A stretch of DNA of 64,000 nucleotides, from positions 1 to 64,000 of the forward strand of contig NZ_NGJU01000012.1 of assembly GCF_003987495.1 (NCBI RefSeq), written 5' to 3'. The notes under the pieces are model-generated. The model searched no databases and was not told the origin of the DNA. It saw nothing but the letters and a program-made list of their open reading frames with translations. Both the position numbers and the translations under genes were made by a program. Below, piece by piece: positions 46,454 through 57,283 of this stretch. Within the stretch, counting starts at the first letter, position 1, and each line of letters starts with the position of its first letter. This DNA comes from Vagococcus salmoninarum. Its GTDB lineage: Bacteria > Bacillota > Bacilli > Lactobacillales > Vagococcaceae.

Positions 46454-47983
46454 ATGAGTAAAGCCCCTGTAGCGATTATTATTCTTGACGGTTTTGGTCA
46501 ACGTGAAGAAACAGTTGGCAATGCCGTTGCGCAAGCAAACAAACCTAACTTTGATCGTTATTACAATGAATTTCCTCATAGTACAATGAAGGCTGCCGGC
46601 TTAGATGTTGGTTTACCTGAAGGTCAAATGGGGAATTCAGAAGTCGGTCACACAAATATTGGTGGCGGACGAATTGTTTATCAAAGTTTAACAAGAATCG
46701 ACAAAGCCATTACTGATGGAGAGTTCCAAACAAATGAGACCTTAGTTAAAGCAATGGATCATGCAATTGCCAATGACTCAGCTCTACATTTATTCGGTTT
46801 ACTTTCTGACGGTGGTGTTCATAGTCATCAAAATCATTTATATGCCTTATTAGAAACAGCGAAAGCGAAAGGCGTTAAAGAAACCTTCGTTCATGCCTTT
46901 TTAGATGGACGTGATGTAGCACCGACTTCTGGTGTTGGTTTCATGAAAGCCTTAGTTGCGAAAATGGCGGAACTTAATTACGGTAAAGTGGCAACTGTCA
47001 CTGGACGTTTTTACGCTATGGATCGTGACAAACGTTGGGAACGTGTCGAAAAAGCATATAATGCCTTAGTTTTAGGTGAAGGAATCAAAGCCACAGATCC
47101 TGTTGCGGCGATTGAAGCTTCTTACGCTGATGGCAAAAATGATGAATTTGTTTTACCAATCGTGATTGAAGAAGCCGGCAAACCAGTTGGAACAGTGTCA
47201 GATAATGATGCAATCATTTTCTTTAACTTCCGTCCGGACCGGGCCATTCAATTATCAAATGCCTTCACAGACACGGAATGGGCAAACTTCGACCGTAAAG
47301 TAACACCGACAAATGTTAAATTTGTGACGATGACACTTTACAATCCGAGTATTATTGCGGAAGTCGCTTACCCACCGATGGAAATGAAAAATGTGATTGG
47401 TGAAGTCTTAGCTAATCATGGCTTAAAACAGTTACGAATTGCTGAAACTGAAAAATACCCTCACGTGACCTTCTTTATGAACGGTGGCCGTAACGAAGAA
47501 TTTGAAGGGGAAAGCCGTATTTTAATCAACTCACCAAAAGTTGAAACTTACGATTTAAAACCTGAAATGAGCGCTTACGAAGTGACGGATGCTTTAGTTG
47601 CCTCAATCGAAGCTGATGAAAACGACGCGATTATCTTAAACTTTGCAAACCCGGATATGGTTGGTCACTCTGGCATGCTAGAGCCGACAATTAAAGCCAT
47701 TGAAGCCGTTGATGAGAACTTAGGGCGCGTAGTTGATGCAATCCTAGCTAAAGGTGGTTCAGCTATTATTTTCGCTGACCATGGTAACTCAGAAACAATG
47801 TCGACACCAGAAGGTAACCCACACACTGCCCACACAACTGTGCCAGTCCCTGTCATCGTTACTAAAAAAGGTGCCACACTAAGAACTGATGGCCGTTTAG
47901 CCGATGTTGCCCCAACGATGTTAGATTTACTAAACATTGAAAAACCAGCTGAAATGACTGGTGAATCTTTAATTAGTAAATAA
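46454..47983 (+). CDS. gpmI: phosphoglycerate mutase, 2,3-bisphosphoglycerate-independent
   Basis: A 509-residue Mn-dependent mutase of the alkaline phosphatase superfamily. It has [12 protein letters not shown], the phosphoserine motif [25 protein letters not shown] and the C-terminal metal ligands in [10 protein letters not shown] and NPHTAHTT. It converts 3- to 2-phosphoglycerate. The ATG lies one base after the tpiA stop, with GGAGG inside tpiA, so the two are coupled. Confidence 0.97.
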   Translation: MSKAPVAIIILDGFGQREETVGNAVAQANKPNFDRYYNEFPHSTMKAAGLDVGLPEGQMGNSEVGHTNIGGGRIVYQSLTRIDKAITDGEFQTNETLVKAMDHAIANDSALHLFGLLSDGGVHSHQNHLYALLETAKAKGVKETFVHAFLDGRDVAPTSGVGFMKALVAKMAELNYGKVATVTGRFYAMDRDKRWERVEKAYNALVLGEGIKATDPVAAIEASYADGKNDEFVLPIVIEEAGKPVGTVSDNDAIIFFNFRPDRAIQLSNAFTDTEWANFDRKVTPTNVKFVTMTLYNPSIIAEVAYPPMEMKNVIGEVLANHGLKQLRIAETEKYPHVTFFMNGGRNEEFEGESRILINSPKVETYDLKPEMSAYEVTDALVASIEADENDAIILNFANPDMVGHSGMLEPTIKAIEAVDENLGRVVDAILAKGGSAIIFADHGNSETMSTPEGNPHTAHTTVPVPVIVTKKGATLRTDGRLADVAPTMLDLLNIEKPAEMTGESLISK

Positions 47984-48067
47984 ATACCGTTAAATAGTAG
48001 TTACAATTGCAACTACGACCAAAACGTATTAAGATAAGACTAAGGAAGCAATTCCTAAGTTAATTAA

Positions 48068-49432
<1,365 letters not shown>

Positions 49433-49462
49433 TCATTCTTTAAGTGAGAATTAAGTAAATTT

Positions 49463-49507
49463 AAAAGATCTCTGTTCTGATATTTGTCAGAACGGAGATC
49501 TTTTTTT
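49463..49507 (+). terminator. terminator of the glycolytic operon
   Basis: AGATCTCTGTTCTGA and TCAGAACGGAGATCT pair around a 6-base loop, with A-tract and T-tract ends. It closes the operon after eno. Confidence 0.93.
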
Positions 49508-49621
49508 GTTTAACAATTTTGAGGAAAGAATAAAAGGTCTTAATAACGCACATAGTGCTGTTTAAGTAGCCAAGAAGTCTTCATGGACTAATTATCCGAT
49601 TAGTGGTTCTGGAAGCTAGTT

Positions 49622-49680
49622 AGACTGATTTAAGGAGTTAAAAGGACCTAAGAAGCAATGACTGTTCCTTAAATGAGTCT
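49622..49680. other. large dyad in the gene-free stretch after eno
   Basis: AGACT-GA-TTTAAGGA pairs with TCCTTAAA-TG-AGTCT (13 paired bases with a 2x2 mismatch) around a 29-base loop. The surrounding 49508-49730 has no open frame or U-tract. Another small stem (CTAAT/ATTAG) lies nearby. Nature unknown: small RNA, repeat relic or 3' structure of the regulator gene. Confidence 0.35.
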
Positions 49681-49730
49681 ATATTTGATTAGCTGTCTGA
49701 TTTTCAGGCAAAAAATCTTTATATTCAGCC

Positions 49731-50603
49731 TTAATCCGACAATAAGCCATCTTGTAATAAACTTTGTTTTGCTTCTAAGTTGAGTAAGTTTTGGCGGTAT
49801 TCTTTAGCATACATAATTGAAAAAAGTGAATCCAAAATAAACTCAAAAGCTGTTTGGGAGGCAAAGGTACCAATTTTAGCAAAGTCGTATTCTTCTTGAA
49901 CAGTCAGCAATAGTTTGTCAGCTAAAGGAACTAAAGGGGAGTTAGGATTGCCAGAAAGAAGAATCCTAGGAATCTCTTCTTGTTGAAAGTAACTCATAAT
50001 CCGCTCGTATTGTGGCACGATTCCGCTATAAGATAAAAAAATCCCACAATCTTGTGGTGTTAAGTTAACAGCATGCCAATAAGTATCTGAATACTCATCA
50101 GCTAAAATAAAGAACTTATTAATTTTAACTAGTTTATTTTGAAAGCTTCGTGCTCTAATTTGGGAATCGCCTTTTGCAAAGATAAACACCCGATTAGCTT
50201 GAGTGAGTTGTTCAGCAATCTCAGCTAAGTTTTGTTCCTCTAATTGGGCGAGGGTTTTGGTAATAGTCTCAATGCTCAAATCAGCCATTTTTTTAGCGAT
50301 GGCTAAAGGGGAGTCTTGGTCATCGAAAGGAAAATTAGCATCAACTAAGCTGACAGTATGTAATTGGCTATGAACGGCACTAGAAATGGCGACTTTAAAC
50401 TCACGAAAGCCTGTAAAACCCATTTTTTTAGCTAAGCGAATAATCGCCGAGTGAGACGTATAAGTTAACTTAGCTAGGTCTTCGATAAAAATGCCAGGAA
50501 TATCTGCGCTATGCTGTAAAATATAATCAGCAATTCGTTTTTCCGTCTGAGTAAAATAAGTTTGGTTTTTTAATTCTTCTAAAATTAATACGATAACTAA
50601 CAC
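49731..50603 (-). CDS. MurR/RpiR family transcriptional regulator
   Basis: A 290-residue regulator with an N-terminal RpiR helix-turn-helix (TQTEKRIADYIL, TSHSAIIRLAKKMGFTGFREFK) and a C-terminal SIS sugar-phosphate-binding domain (VFIFAKGDSQIRARSFQNKL, DCGIFLSYSG). It probably controls the divergent oxidoreductase pair. The start is unclear: the only standard in-frame codon, GTG at 50603, overlaps the GGAGG site. ATC or ATT codons a few residues later lie at better spacing. The divergent spacer carries a strong palindrome. Confidence 0.88.
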   Translation of the reverse strand: MLVIVLILEELKNQTYFTQTEKRIADYILQHSADIPGIFIEDLAKLTYTSHSAIIRLAKKMGFTGFREFKVAISSAVHSQLHTVSLVDANFPFDDQDSPLAIAKKMADLSIETITKTLAQLEEQNLAEIAEQLTQANRVFIFAKGDSQIRARSFQNKLVKINKFFILADEYSDTYWHAVNLTPQDCGIFLSYSGIVPQYERIMSYFQQEEIPRILLSGNPNSPLVPLADKLLLTVQEEYDFAKIGTFASQTAFEFILDSLFSIMYAKEYRQNLLNLEAKQSLLQDGLLSD

Positions 50604-50646
50604 CTCCGTAAGTCTTAGTTTACTAGATTAACGGCTATAATACTAT

Positions 50647-50674
50647 GGTTCTGAACATAGTGTTCAAAAGAACC
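50647..50674. promoter_or_regulatory. nested palindrome between the RpiR gene and the oxidoreductases
   Basis: TGAACA-TAG-TGTTCA sits inside GGTTCT...AGAACC. It lies in the divergent intergenic region, so it is a candidate operator for the RpiR-type regulator. Confidence 0.55.
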
Positions 50675-50784
50675 GGTGATAGTTCTTATAAAAAGAAAAT
50701 TATGACCTGAATTGTTAAATAAATCCTAATCAAGAGGGCAGTAAGTTATACTAAAAGCATCAACTAACTAATGGAGGTCCTCAC

Positions 50785-51816
50785 ATGTTAACAATCGCTT
50801 ATATTGCAAATGGTAAAAGTACTAATCGTTACCATCTACCATTTTCGCTTAAACTAGCAAATAAAATTAAAGTCAAAACAATTTATTCACGCACAGATAA
50901 TCATCAATGGCCGCTGATTGCTGGCGTCACTTACACGACGAATCTCGATGATATTTTTAATGATTCTGAGATTCAGCTAGTCGTCGTAGCCACACCTAGC
51001 CATTTACACTATTATTATGGCAAAATGATTTTAGAAAAAGGAAAAAATGCTTTAATTGAAAAGCCCTTCACTGAAACTTCAGCTCAGGCTAAAGAGTTAT
51101 TTGCCTTAGCTAAGTCTAAACATTTGTTAGTCCAGTGTTATCAAAATCGCCGTTACGACTCAGATTTTCTAACTGTGCAAAAAGTCATTGAAAGTGGTGT
51201 TTTAGGGGATATTTTAGAAGTTGAAATGCACTATGATTATTTTCGCCCAGAAGTTCCTGAAAGTGTCACCAGTTACTCCCAAGTGGACAGCTATTTATAT
51301 GGCCATGGCTGTCATACGATAGATCAAGTGTTGTCTTATTTTGGGGAACCAGATGACATTCGTTACGATGTTCGTCAATTATTAGGAAAAGGGCGGATGA
51401 ATGACTACTTTGATTTAGACTTTTATTACGGTACAATGAAAGTATCAGTCAAATCAAGTTACTTCCGTTTGAAAGAGCGCCCAAGTTTCGTTGTCTATGG
51501 GAAAAAAGGCTCATTCGTTAAAGTAACTAAAGACCGACAAGAAGAACACTTGAAGATGTTCTATTTGCCTGACCAAAGTGACTTCGGTATAGATTTACCA
51601 GAACATTATGGCGTGTTGACGTACATGGATCAAGCTGGCAATTACCATGAAGAAAAAGTCGTTTCGGAAGTTGGCGATTACAGTCGGGTTTACGAAGGCT
51701 TGTATGACACGCTAATTAATGGGGCAGAAAAAAGTGTTAAAGATGAGGAAACCATTCGTCAGTTAGAAATTTTAGAAGCAGGCAGTCAGTTTAATTACCC
51801 AGAGGAGGAAGATTAA
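50785..51816 (+). CDS. Gfo/Idh/MocA family oxidoreductase (1)
   Basis: A 343-residue NAD(P)-dependent sugar or cyclitol dehydrogenase-like protein. The Rossmann start is unusual (IAYIANGKSTNRYHLPF rather than a clear GxGxxG), but VVVATPSHLHYYYGKMIL, the catalytic-site EKPF motif and the C-terminal domain with HGCHTIDQVLSYFG are typical. Substrate unknown. AATGGAGGTCC precedes the ATG. A second family member follows two bases after the stop, so both act in one pathway, probably controlled by the divergent RpiR regulator. Confidence 0.9.
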   Translation: MLTIAYIANGKSTNRYHLPFSLKLANKIKVKTIYSRTDNHQWPLIAGVTYTTNLDDIFNDSEIQLVVVATPSHLHYYYGKMILEKGKNALIEKPFTETSAQAKELFALAKSKHLLVQCYQNRRYDSDFLTVQKVIESGVLGDILEVEMHYDYFRPEVPESVTSYSQVDSYLYGHGCHTIDQVLSYFGEPDDIRYDVRQLLGKGRMNDYFDLDFYYGTMKVSVKSSYFRLKERPSFVVYGKKGSFVKVTKDRQEEHLKMFYLPDQSDFGIDLPEHYGVLTYMDQAGNYHEEKVVSEVGDYSRVYEGLYDTLINGAEKSVKDEETIRQLEILEAGSQFNYPEEED

Positions 51817-51818
51817 GT

Positions 51819-52793
51819 ATGAAACTAGGAATTTTAGGTGCAGGGATGATTGTTGGAACTTTTTTAGAAATGGTCGGAGAAATTCCCGAGATTCAATTAA
51901 AAGCCATTTTAGGAACGGAACGGAGTTATGACAAATTAGTGAGCATTCAAAAAGAGTATCACATTGAGGCGCATTTTACTGATTTTGATAAACTCTTACA
52001 TGAAGCAGACATCGATACCGTCTATGTGGCGCTGCCAAATCACTTACATTATGAATACGCTAAGAAAGCCTTGGAAGCGAATAAACATGTCATTTGTGAA
52101 AAACCATTTACTTTAAAACTCGCTGAATTCATGGAATTAAAAACCTTGGCACTGTCAAAAAATTTAGTCTTAGTTGAAGCAATTACGAATCAATATTTTG
52201 CCAATTACCAAGAAATTAAAGATAACTTACAAGCTTTAGGGGAGTTAAAAATCATTGAATGTAACTATTCACAGTATTCTTCACGCTACGATAGTTTTAA
52301 AGCGGGCAATGTTTTACCAGCCTTCAATCCTAAAATGGGTGGTGGTGCCCTAATGGATATTAACATTTACAACATCCATTTTGTAGTTGGTTTATTAGGA
52401 AAACCTCAAAGTGTTCAATACTTAGCCAATATGGAACGCGGCATTGATACTTCTGGCATGCTTTTAATGGACTATGATACGACTAAAGTTGTTTGTATTG
52501 GGGCAAAAGACTCAAGTTCGGCTGTTCGTTCAACGATCCAAGGAAATCAAGGGTCAATGACTGTGACTGGGCCGACTAGTTTATTAACAGAAGTTGAATT
52601 ATCACTTAATGAAGGGTCTAAAAAACCGTTAAATGGTAGTAATCAACATCGCATGTATCCTGAGTTTAAAGAATTCAGCCGGATGATTGAGACCAATGAT
52701 ATGGCTGCCGTTACTGACCAGTTAAATCATAGTCAGTTAGTCATGGAAGTTGTAGAAGAAGCCTTAGCCTCTGCCGCAATTGTCTTAGGATAA
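51819..52793 (+). CDS. Gfo/Idh/MocA family oxidoreductase (2)
   Basis: A 324-residue paralogue with a standard NAD-binding start (KLGILGAGMIVGTF), VYVALPNHLHYEYAKKAL, the ICEKPF motif and MDINIYNIHFVVGLLG in the C-terminal domain. It would oxidise or reduce a sugar or sugar derivative with NAD(P). AGAGGAGG precedes the ATG inside the upstream gene. No transporter or kinase is linked, so the substrate cannot be deduced. Confidence 0.92.
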   Translation: MKLGILGAGMIVGTFLEMVGEIPEIQLKAILGTERSYDKLVSIQKEYHIEAHFTDFDKLLHEADIDTVYVALPNHLHYEYAKKALEANKHVICEKPFTLKLAEFMELKTLALSKNLVLVEAITNQYFANYQEIKDNLQALGELKIIECNYSQYSSRYDSFKAGNVLPAFNPKMGGGALMDINIYNIHFVVGLLGKPQSVQYLANMERGIDTSGMLLMDYDTTKVVCIGAKDSSSAVRSTIQGNQGSMTVTGPTSLLTEVELSLNEGSKKPLNGSNQHRMYPEFKEFSRMIETNDMAAVTDQLNHSQLVMEVVEEALASAAIVLG

Positions 52794-52825
52794 CATTACT
52801 AAGCAGTAAGAATAAGTTTAACTGA

Positions 52826-52868
52826 GAAACGATACAGAAATCAAATTGGTTCCTGCGTCGTTTTTTTG
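52826..52868 (+). terminator. terminator after the oxidoreductase pair
   Basis: AACGATACAG pairs imperfectly with CTGCGTCGTT, followed by seven T. Confidence 0.65.
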
Positions 52869-52975
52869 TCTAAGGAAAAGTCAAAAGTGAGGGAGAAAGA
52901 GTAGGGAATTATGCTATAATAATGAAGGATTGTTTCCTTTAGAGAAGTATAAAAGAGCATGAGGAGCGTTATAGA

Positions 52976-55117
52976 ATGAGTATTGTAATACTGGCTGAGA
53001 AACCAAGCCAAGCCTTGGCTTATGCAAATGCCTTCCAAAATTCTACTAAAAAAGATGGCTACTTTATAATTAAAGATGAGTTGTTTCCGGAAGAAACTTT
53101 TATTACTTTCGGCTTCGGTCACTTAGTCGAACTTGCAACCCCTGGTCATTATCAAGAAAAGTGGGGAAAATGGAAATTAGAGAATTTGCCAATCTTCCCA
53201 GCTAATTATGAATTTGTCGTTCCGAAAGATAAACAGAAGCAATTTAAAATTGTTGGGGACTTACTAAAAAAAGCCCAAACGATTATTGTGGCGACCGATA
53301 GTGATCGAGAAGGTGAGAACATCGCCTGGTCAATCATTGTTAAAGCTGGTGCTTATAATGAGAAGAAAAATTACAAACGGCTCTGGATTAATAGTCTAGA
53401 GAAGGAGTCAATCAGAGAAGGGTTTGCTAATTTAAAAGAAGGCTTAGATTATTTGCCATATTACCAAGAAGCCAAAGCGCGCCAAATTAGTGATTGGTTA
53501 ATTGGCATGAACGGTAGCCCCCTCTATAGCTTAGCTTTACAGAAGAAAGGGTTACAAGGCGTTTTCTCCCTAGGACGTGTCCAAACACCGACCCTCTATT
53601 TGATTTATAAACGCCAGTTAGAAATTGAAAACTTTCAAAAGAAGATTTATTACGAAATTGAAAGTGATATTAAAGCTGGGGAAGGGGTTTTCAAAGGGAG
53701 TTTAAGTCCAACTAAAAAATTTGCTGATAGTGAAGAAGTGTTGGCGTTTTTAGCTAAGGAGCAAGTCGAACTAGGGGTTCAACCTGGCGTAATTGCTAAT
53801 GTTGAGCAAAAAAATAAAAAGACTAACAGTCCGATGTTATATTCTCTAAGTAGTTTACAAAGTCGGGTGAATCAACTTTACAAAGCCAGTGCCAGTGACA
53901 CGTTAAAAGCAGTTCAAAGTCTTTATGAAGCCAAGCTTTTAACGTATCCCCGTACAGATACACCTTACATTACTAAAAATGAATTTGACTACTTAAAAGA
54001 AAAGTTGCCTCGTTATTTCGGGTTTTTAGGAATAGAATCTCAAGCAACCCAGTTAACTCCTCGTAAACGTTACGTAGACGATAAAAAAGTTCAAGAACAT
54101 CACGCAATTATTTTAACTAAACAAGTCCCAACGGCGGAGCGCTTTAAAAAGCTACCAACCTTACAACAAAAAATCTATTTATTAATTGCTAAAACGACTG
54201 TTGCGATGTTTTTACCAGATTATGAGTATCAAGAAACAGTGATTGAGACGAAAGTTGCTGAATTGTTATTTAAAAGTAAAGGTCAAGTCCCAACAAATCA
54301 AGGCTGGAAAGTCTTATTTGCAAGTGACAACCAAAAAGAACAAACAAGTCTATTACCAAAAGTGACAGTAGCTGAAAATGTCTTAGTTAATATTCGACCA
54401 GTAGAAAAAGAAACGAAGCCGCCTAAAGCATACACTGAGGGGACGTTAATTACAGCAATGAAAACTGCCGGTCGGACAGTTGATGATGAGAAAGCCCAAG
54501 AGATGTTAAAGGCTATCGAAGGGATTGGCACGGAAGCGACACGGGCATCAATCATCGAGACAATTAAAAATCGTGAATACATTAAGTCTGTTAAAAATAG
54601 TTTGTTAGTGACAGATAAAGGGAAGGTCTTATGTTTAGCGATTGAAGGTGAGCCTTTGTTAGCTAGTGCAGAAATGACGGCTAAATGGGAAACGTATTTA
54701 AAGAAAATTGGCCGTAAAGAAGGGGACCCACAAATCTTTTTAGCCAATATTCAAAAATTTATTAGTCATTTGATTGAAGCTGTGCCGAATCAAATTGCTC
54801 AAATTGATTTTTCGAATTACGAAGTGAAAGAGGAGTTTAAGTCTAAGTACCCAACTAAGCGAGTAGTTATTGGAAAATGTCCTCAATGTGAAGGTAACCT
54901 AGTCTCAAAAGGGGTCTTTTATGGTTGTGATACGTATCCTAAGTGTAAATACACAGTCACTGGGACTTTCAAAAATAAGAAGTTAACTAAAAAAAATCTG
55001 ACAGAACTAATTGCCGGCAACACAACAGTATTAAAAAACCTTAAAAAAGCGGATGAGACAACTTACGATGTGACAGTTAAACTGAACGATCGTGGTTATT
55101 TAGATCTTGTTAATTAA
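52976..55117 (+). CDS. topB: DNA topoisomerase III
   Basis: A 713-residue type IA topoisomerase. It has the TOPRIM opening VILAEKPSQALAYANAF, the metal motif ATDSDREGENIAW, QISDWLIGMN, SLGRVQTPTL and the active-site Tyr in LLTYPRTDTPYI. A zinc-ribbon-like tail (CPQC, CDTYPKC) follows. TopB decatenates replication intermediates. The chromosomal setting with ordinary neighbours and flanking terminators suggests the housekeeping enzyme rather than a plasmid copy. GAGGAG precedes the ATG. Confidence 0.96.
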   Translation: MSIVILAEKPSQALAYANAFQNSTKKDGYFIIKDELFPEETFITFGFGHLVELATPGHYQEKWGKWKLENLPIFPANYEFVVPKDKQKQFKIVGDLLKKAQTIIVATDSDREGENIAWSIIVKAGAYNEKKNYKRLWINSLEKESIREGFANLKEGLDYLPYYQEAKARQISDWLIGMNGSPLYSLALQKKGLQGVFSLGRVQTPTLYLIYKRQLEIENFQKKIYYEIESDIKAGEGVFKGSLSPTKKFADSEEVLAFLAKEQVELGVQPGVIANVEQKNKKTNSPMLYSLSSLQSRVNQLYKASASDTLKAVQSLYEAKLLTYPRTDTPYITKNEFDYLKEKLPRYFGFLGIESQATQLTPRKRYVDDKKVQEHHAIILTKQVPTAERFKKLPTLQQKIYLLIAKTTVAMFLPDYEYQETVIETKVAELLFKSKGQVPTNQGWKVLFASDNQKEQTSLLPKVTVAENVLVNIRPVEKETKPPKAYTEGTLITAMKTAGRTVDDEKAQEMLKAIEGIGTEATRASIIETIKNREYIKSVKNSLLVTDKGKVLCLAIEGEPLLASAEMTAKWETYLKKIGRKEGDPQIFLANIQKFISHLIEAVPNQIAQIDFSNYEVKEEFKSKYPTKRVVIGKCPQCEGNLVSKGVFYGCDTYPKCKYTVTGTFKNKKLTKKNLTELIAGNTTVLKNLKKADETTYDVTVKLNDRGYLDLVN

Positions 55118-55121
55118 ACTT

Positions 55122-55165
55122 AAAAAACGACTACTTAGGAAAGTGTTTCCTAGTAGTCGTTTTTA
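55122..55165. terminator. bidirectional terminator between topB and the ROK gene
   Basis: AAAAACGACTACT and AGTAGTCGTTTTT flank an inner GGAAA/TTTCC pair. Confidence 0.92.
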
Positions 55166-55174
55166 TCTTTGATA

Positions 55175-56179
55175 TTAAGAGAGTAAGTAAAGCGTATCTA
55201 GACTAGCTAGCCATCTTAAACCGAAAGTTAATGTATCTTGAAAGTCGCCAATCATCTGAAACCTAGGTTTGTTAGGTTGTTTGTTTAAAAGGGGGGAAGA
55301 AGCAATTGTCTCCATAATTTCTGCTTCCTCAAGGGAATCAGAAGAAATCAGAAAGATTTCAGGCACAATTACCGCATTATAAATAGCAATGATTTCAAGT
55401 AAGTTAGCTTTAAGTTCAAGTCCATGATTCGGGACAGGCCGATCGATGAGACTAGGTAAGTATTTAGCTTCACCAGCTAGGCCGTTGAACCCTTCAAAAA
55501 TCTGTCCATTAGCAGCAATCGTAATACCAGGCATGCTTTTTTCAGGATAAAAAATCCCAACGATCGGTCCTGTGGCCTTGATTTGGTGTTTGATCAAACT
55601 GCCCATCGTTAATAAGTGGGCATCATTTTGAATTGACAACGGGATGTCAGTGACTTTTTTTAATTCAGCAGCGATATTCCAGCCATTGAACAAATCGGCA
55701 TAACTTGATTGGACAAGGTCATTAGCGACTTTACCTGGCAGAGCTAATGCTATTTTAGCAATGGTCAAAGGTTGCTCTAAAGTTAGTTGAATAATTTCTA
55801 ATAATCTACTTAAGGTAACTTCAGAGTAGTCAAAGGTTTTAGCGTAAGCTTCTTCCCCAGCTAAATTGACAATTTTGGCAAGGATGATTAATTTTTGAGG
55901 TGTTAGTGTCAGATCAGCTTGAATGCTTAGGAGTAAATAATAACTTTGGTTATAATTAAAATGGTAATTAAGAGCCGGACGACCAAGGGATTGTTGAACA
56001 GGCAAGCCTTCAGTGACAATCCCTTCTTCTAAAAGTTCTTTAATCAAAGCATTGATTGTGACTACACTCATTTTAGTCGCCGTTGCCATTTCAGCTTTTA
56101 AGGCTGAACCTTGCTTGAAGAGAAGTTGGCTTAGAGTAGCTAAATTTCCCTGGCGGATTAAGTTTTGTTTACTTTCCAA
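55175..56179 (-). CDS. ROK family transcriptional regulator (NagC/XylR type)
   Basis: A 334-residue regulator with an N-terminal winged helix (LIRQGNLATLSQLLF, TKMSVVTINALIKELLEEGIV) and a ROK sugar-binding core with GRPALNYHFN, NDAHLLTMGSL and GLAGEAKYLP. The zinc-binding Cys cluster of many ROK proteins is absent, so ligand handling may differ. The start is TTG at 56179, placed by AAGGAC 8-9 bases upstream; longer frames have no ribosome site. Target genes are not evident nearby. Confidence 0.83.
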   Translation of the reverse strand: MESKQNLIRQGNLATLSQLLFKQGSALKAEMATATKMSVVTINALIKELLEEGIVTEGLPVQQSLGRPALNYHFNYNQSYYLLLSIQADLTLTPQKLIILAKIVNLAGEEAYAKTFDYSEVTLSRLLEIIQLTLEQPLTIAKIALALPGKVANDLVQSSYADLFNGWNIAAELKKVTDIPLSIQNDAHLLTMGSLIKHQIKATGPIVGIFYPEKSMPGITIAANGQIFEGFNGLAGEAKYLPSLIDRPVPNHGLELKANLLEIIAIYNAVIVPEIFLISSDSLEEAEIMETIASSPLLNKQPNKPRFQMIGDFQDTLTFGLRWLASLDTLYLLS

Positions 56180-56377
56180 ACTATTCACGTCCTTAATTAA
56201 GGTAATTAATAAATGATGAATCAAATATAAAACATAATGAGGTGAAAGTAAAGAACAGAGTTTGAATTAGAAACCGTTTATTCGTTAATGCGATTAATAA
56301 AGTACCTTAACTATTGTTTTTTATGCAAAACTACCTTATGATAGAGAAGAAGAAACTAATGAAATGAGGGGAATTTT

Positions 56378-57211
56378 ATGACGATAAAAGCGATTGTTTT
56401 AGATATTGATGGCACATTATTAAATAGCCAAAAAGAGATTAGTAAAAAAACGAAAGACGTGTTAATAGCTGTCCAAGCTAAAGGCTTTAAGTTGATCTTA
56501 GCGTCTGGCAGACCAACACCAGGGATGAAAAAATGTGTGGAAGAATTAGAAATGGCTAAATATGGTGGTTTAATCGTCTCTTATAATGGGGCCAGTGTGA
56601 TTGATTGTCAAAGTAATGAGCTTTTGTTTAATAAAGCCCTGAGCATTACGGAAAGTCAGGAAATCTTGGAACATATGAAAAATTTTGATGTTAAACCAAT
56701 GATTGATAAAGATGACTACATGTATGTTAATGATGTTTTTGATAACCTTATCTCATTACCAAATCAAGAGATAAATATTATCGAGTACGAAGCCCGAGGT
56801 GGGGGCTATCAGTTGTGTGAAGTTGCTGATTTAGCTAAGTTCGTTGATTTTAAATTAAATAAAATTTTAATCGCAGGGGAGCCAGCTTATTTATTAGCTA
56901 ATGTCCCAGAGATGAAAGGGCCATTTACAAGTAAAGTGAGTTCAATGTTTACGGCAGATTGTTATTATGAATTTACGGCTTTAGGAATTGATAAAGCGAA
57001 AGCCCTTGATGAGGTCCTACCAGCCTTTGGCATTAAAGGGGCGGAACTGATAGCTTTCGGTGACGGTCACAATGATCGTTCACTTCTAGAGTATGCAGGT
57101 CTTAGTGTTGCCATGGCCAATGCCGTTCCTGAGTTAAAAGCTTTAGCAGATGAAGTGACTTTGTCAAACGATCAAGACGGCATTGCCGTGATGTTAGAGA
57201 AATATCTATAA
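56378..57211 (+). CDS. Cof-type HAD-IIB family phosphatase
   Basis: A 277-residue HAD hydrolase with motif I DIDGTLL (8-14), motif II LASGRPTP, a C2B cap domain, and motif IV GDGHNDRSLLEYAG. Length and motifs are those of the Cof/YidA group, which dephosphorylate sugar phosphates or cofactor precursors. The substrate cannot be predicted. AAATGAGGGGA precedes the ATG. It is monocistronic with its own terminator. Confidence 0.92.
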   Translation: MTIKAIVLDIDGTLLNSQKEISKKTKDVLIAVQAKGFKLILASGRPTPGMKKCVEELEMAKYGGLIVSYNGASVIDCQSNELLFNKALSITESQEILEHMKNFDVKPMIDKDDYMYVNDVFDNLISLPNQEINIIEYEARGGGYQLCEVADLAKFVDFKLNKILIAGEPAYLLANVPEMKGPFTSKVSSMFTADCYYEFTALGIDKAKALDEVLPAFGIKGAELIAFGDGHNDRSLLEYAGLSVAMANAVPELKALADEVTLSNDQDGIAVMLEKYL

Positions 57212-57229
57212 GTAAAGGTTATGACAACG

Positions 57230-57268
57230 AAAAAAACTGGCTAAGTCTTTAACTTCAGCCAGTTTTTT
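57230..57268 (+). terminator. terminator after the Cof gene
   Basis: AAAAAACTGGCT and AGCCAGTTTTTT pair around a 13-base loop. It also faces the convergent CDF gene. Confidence 0.88.
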
Positions 57269-57283
57269 GTTGTTGTTGTTAAA

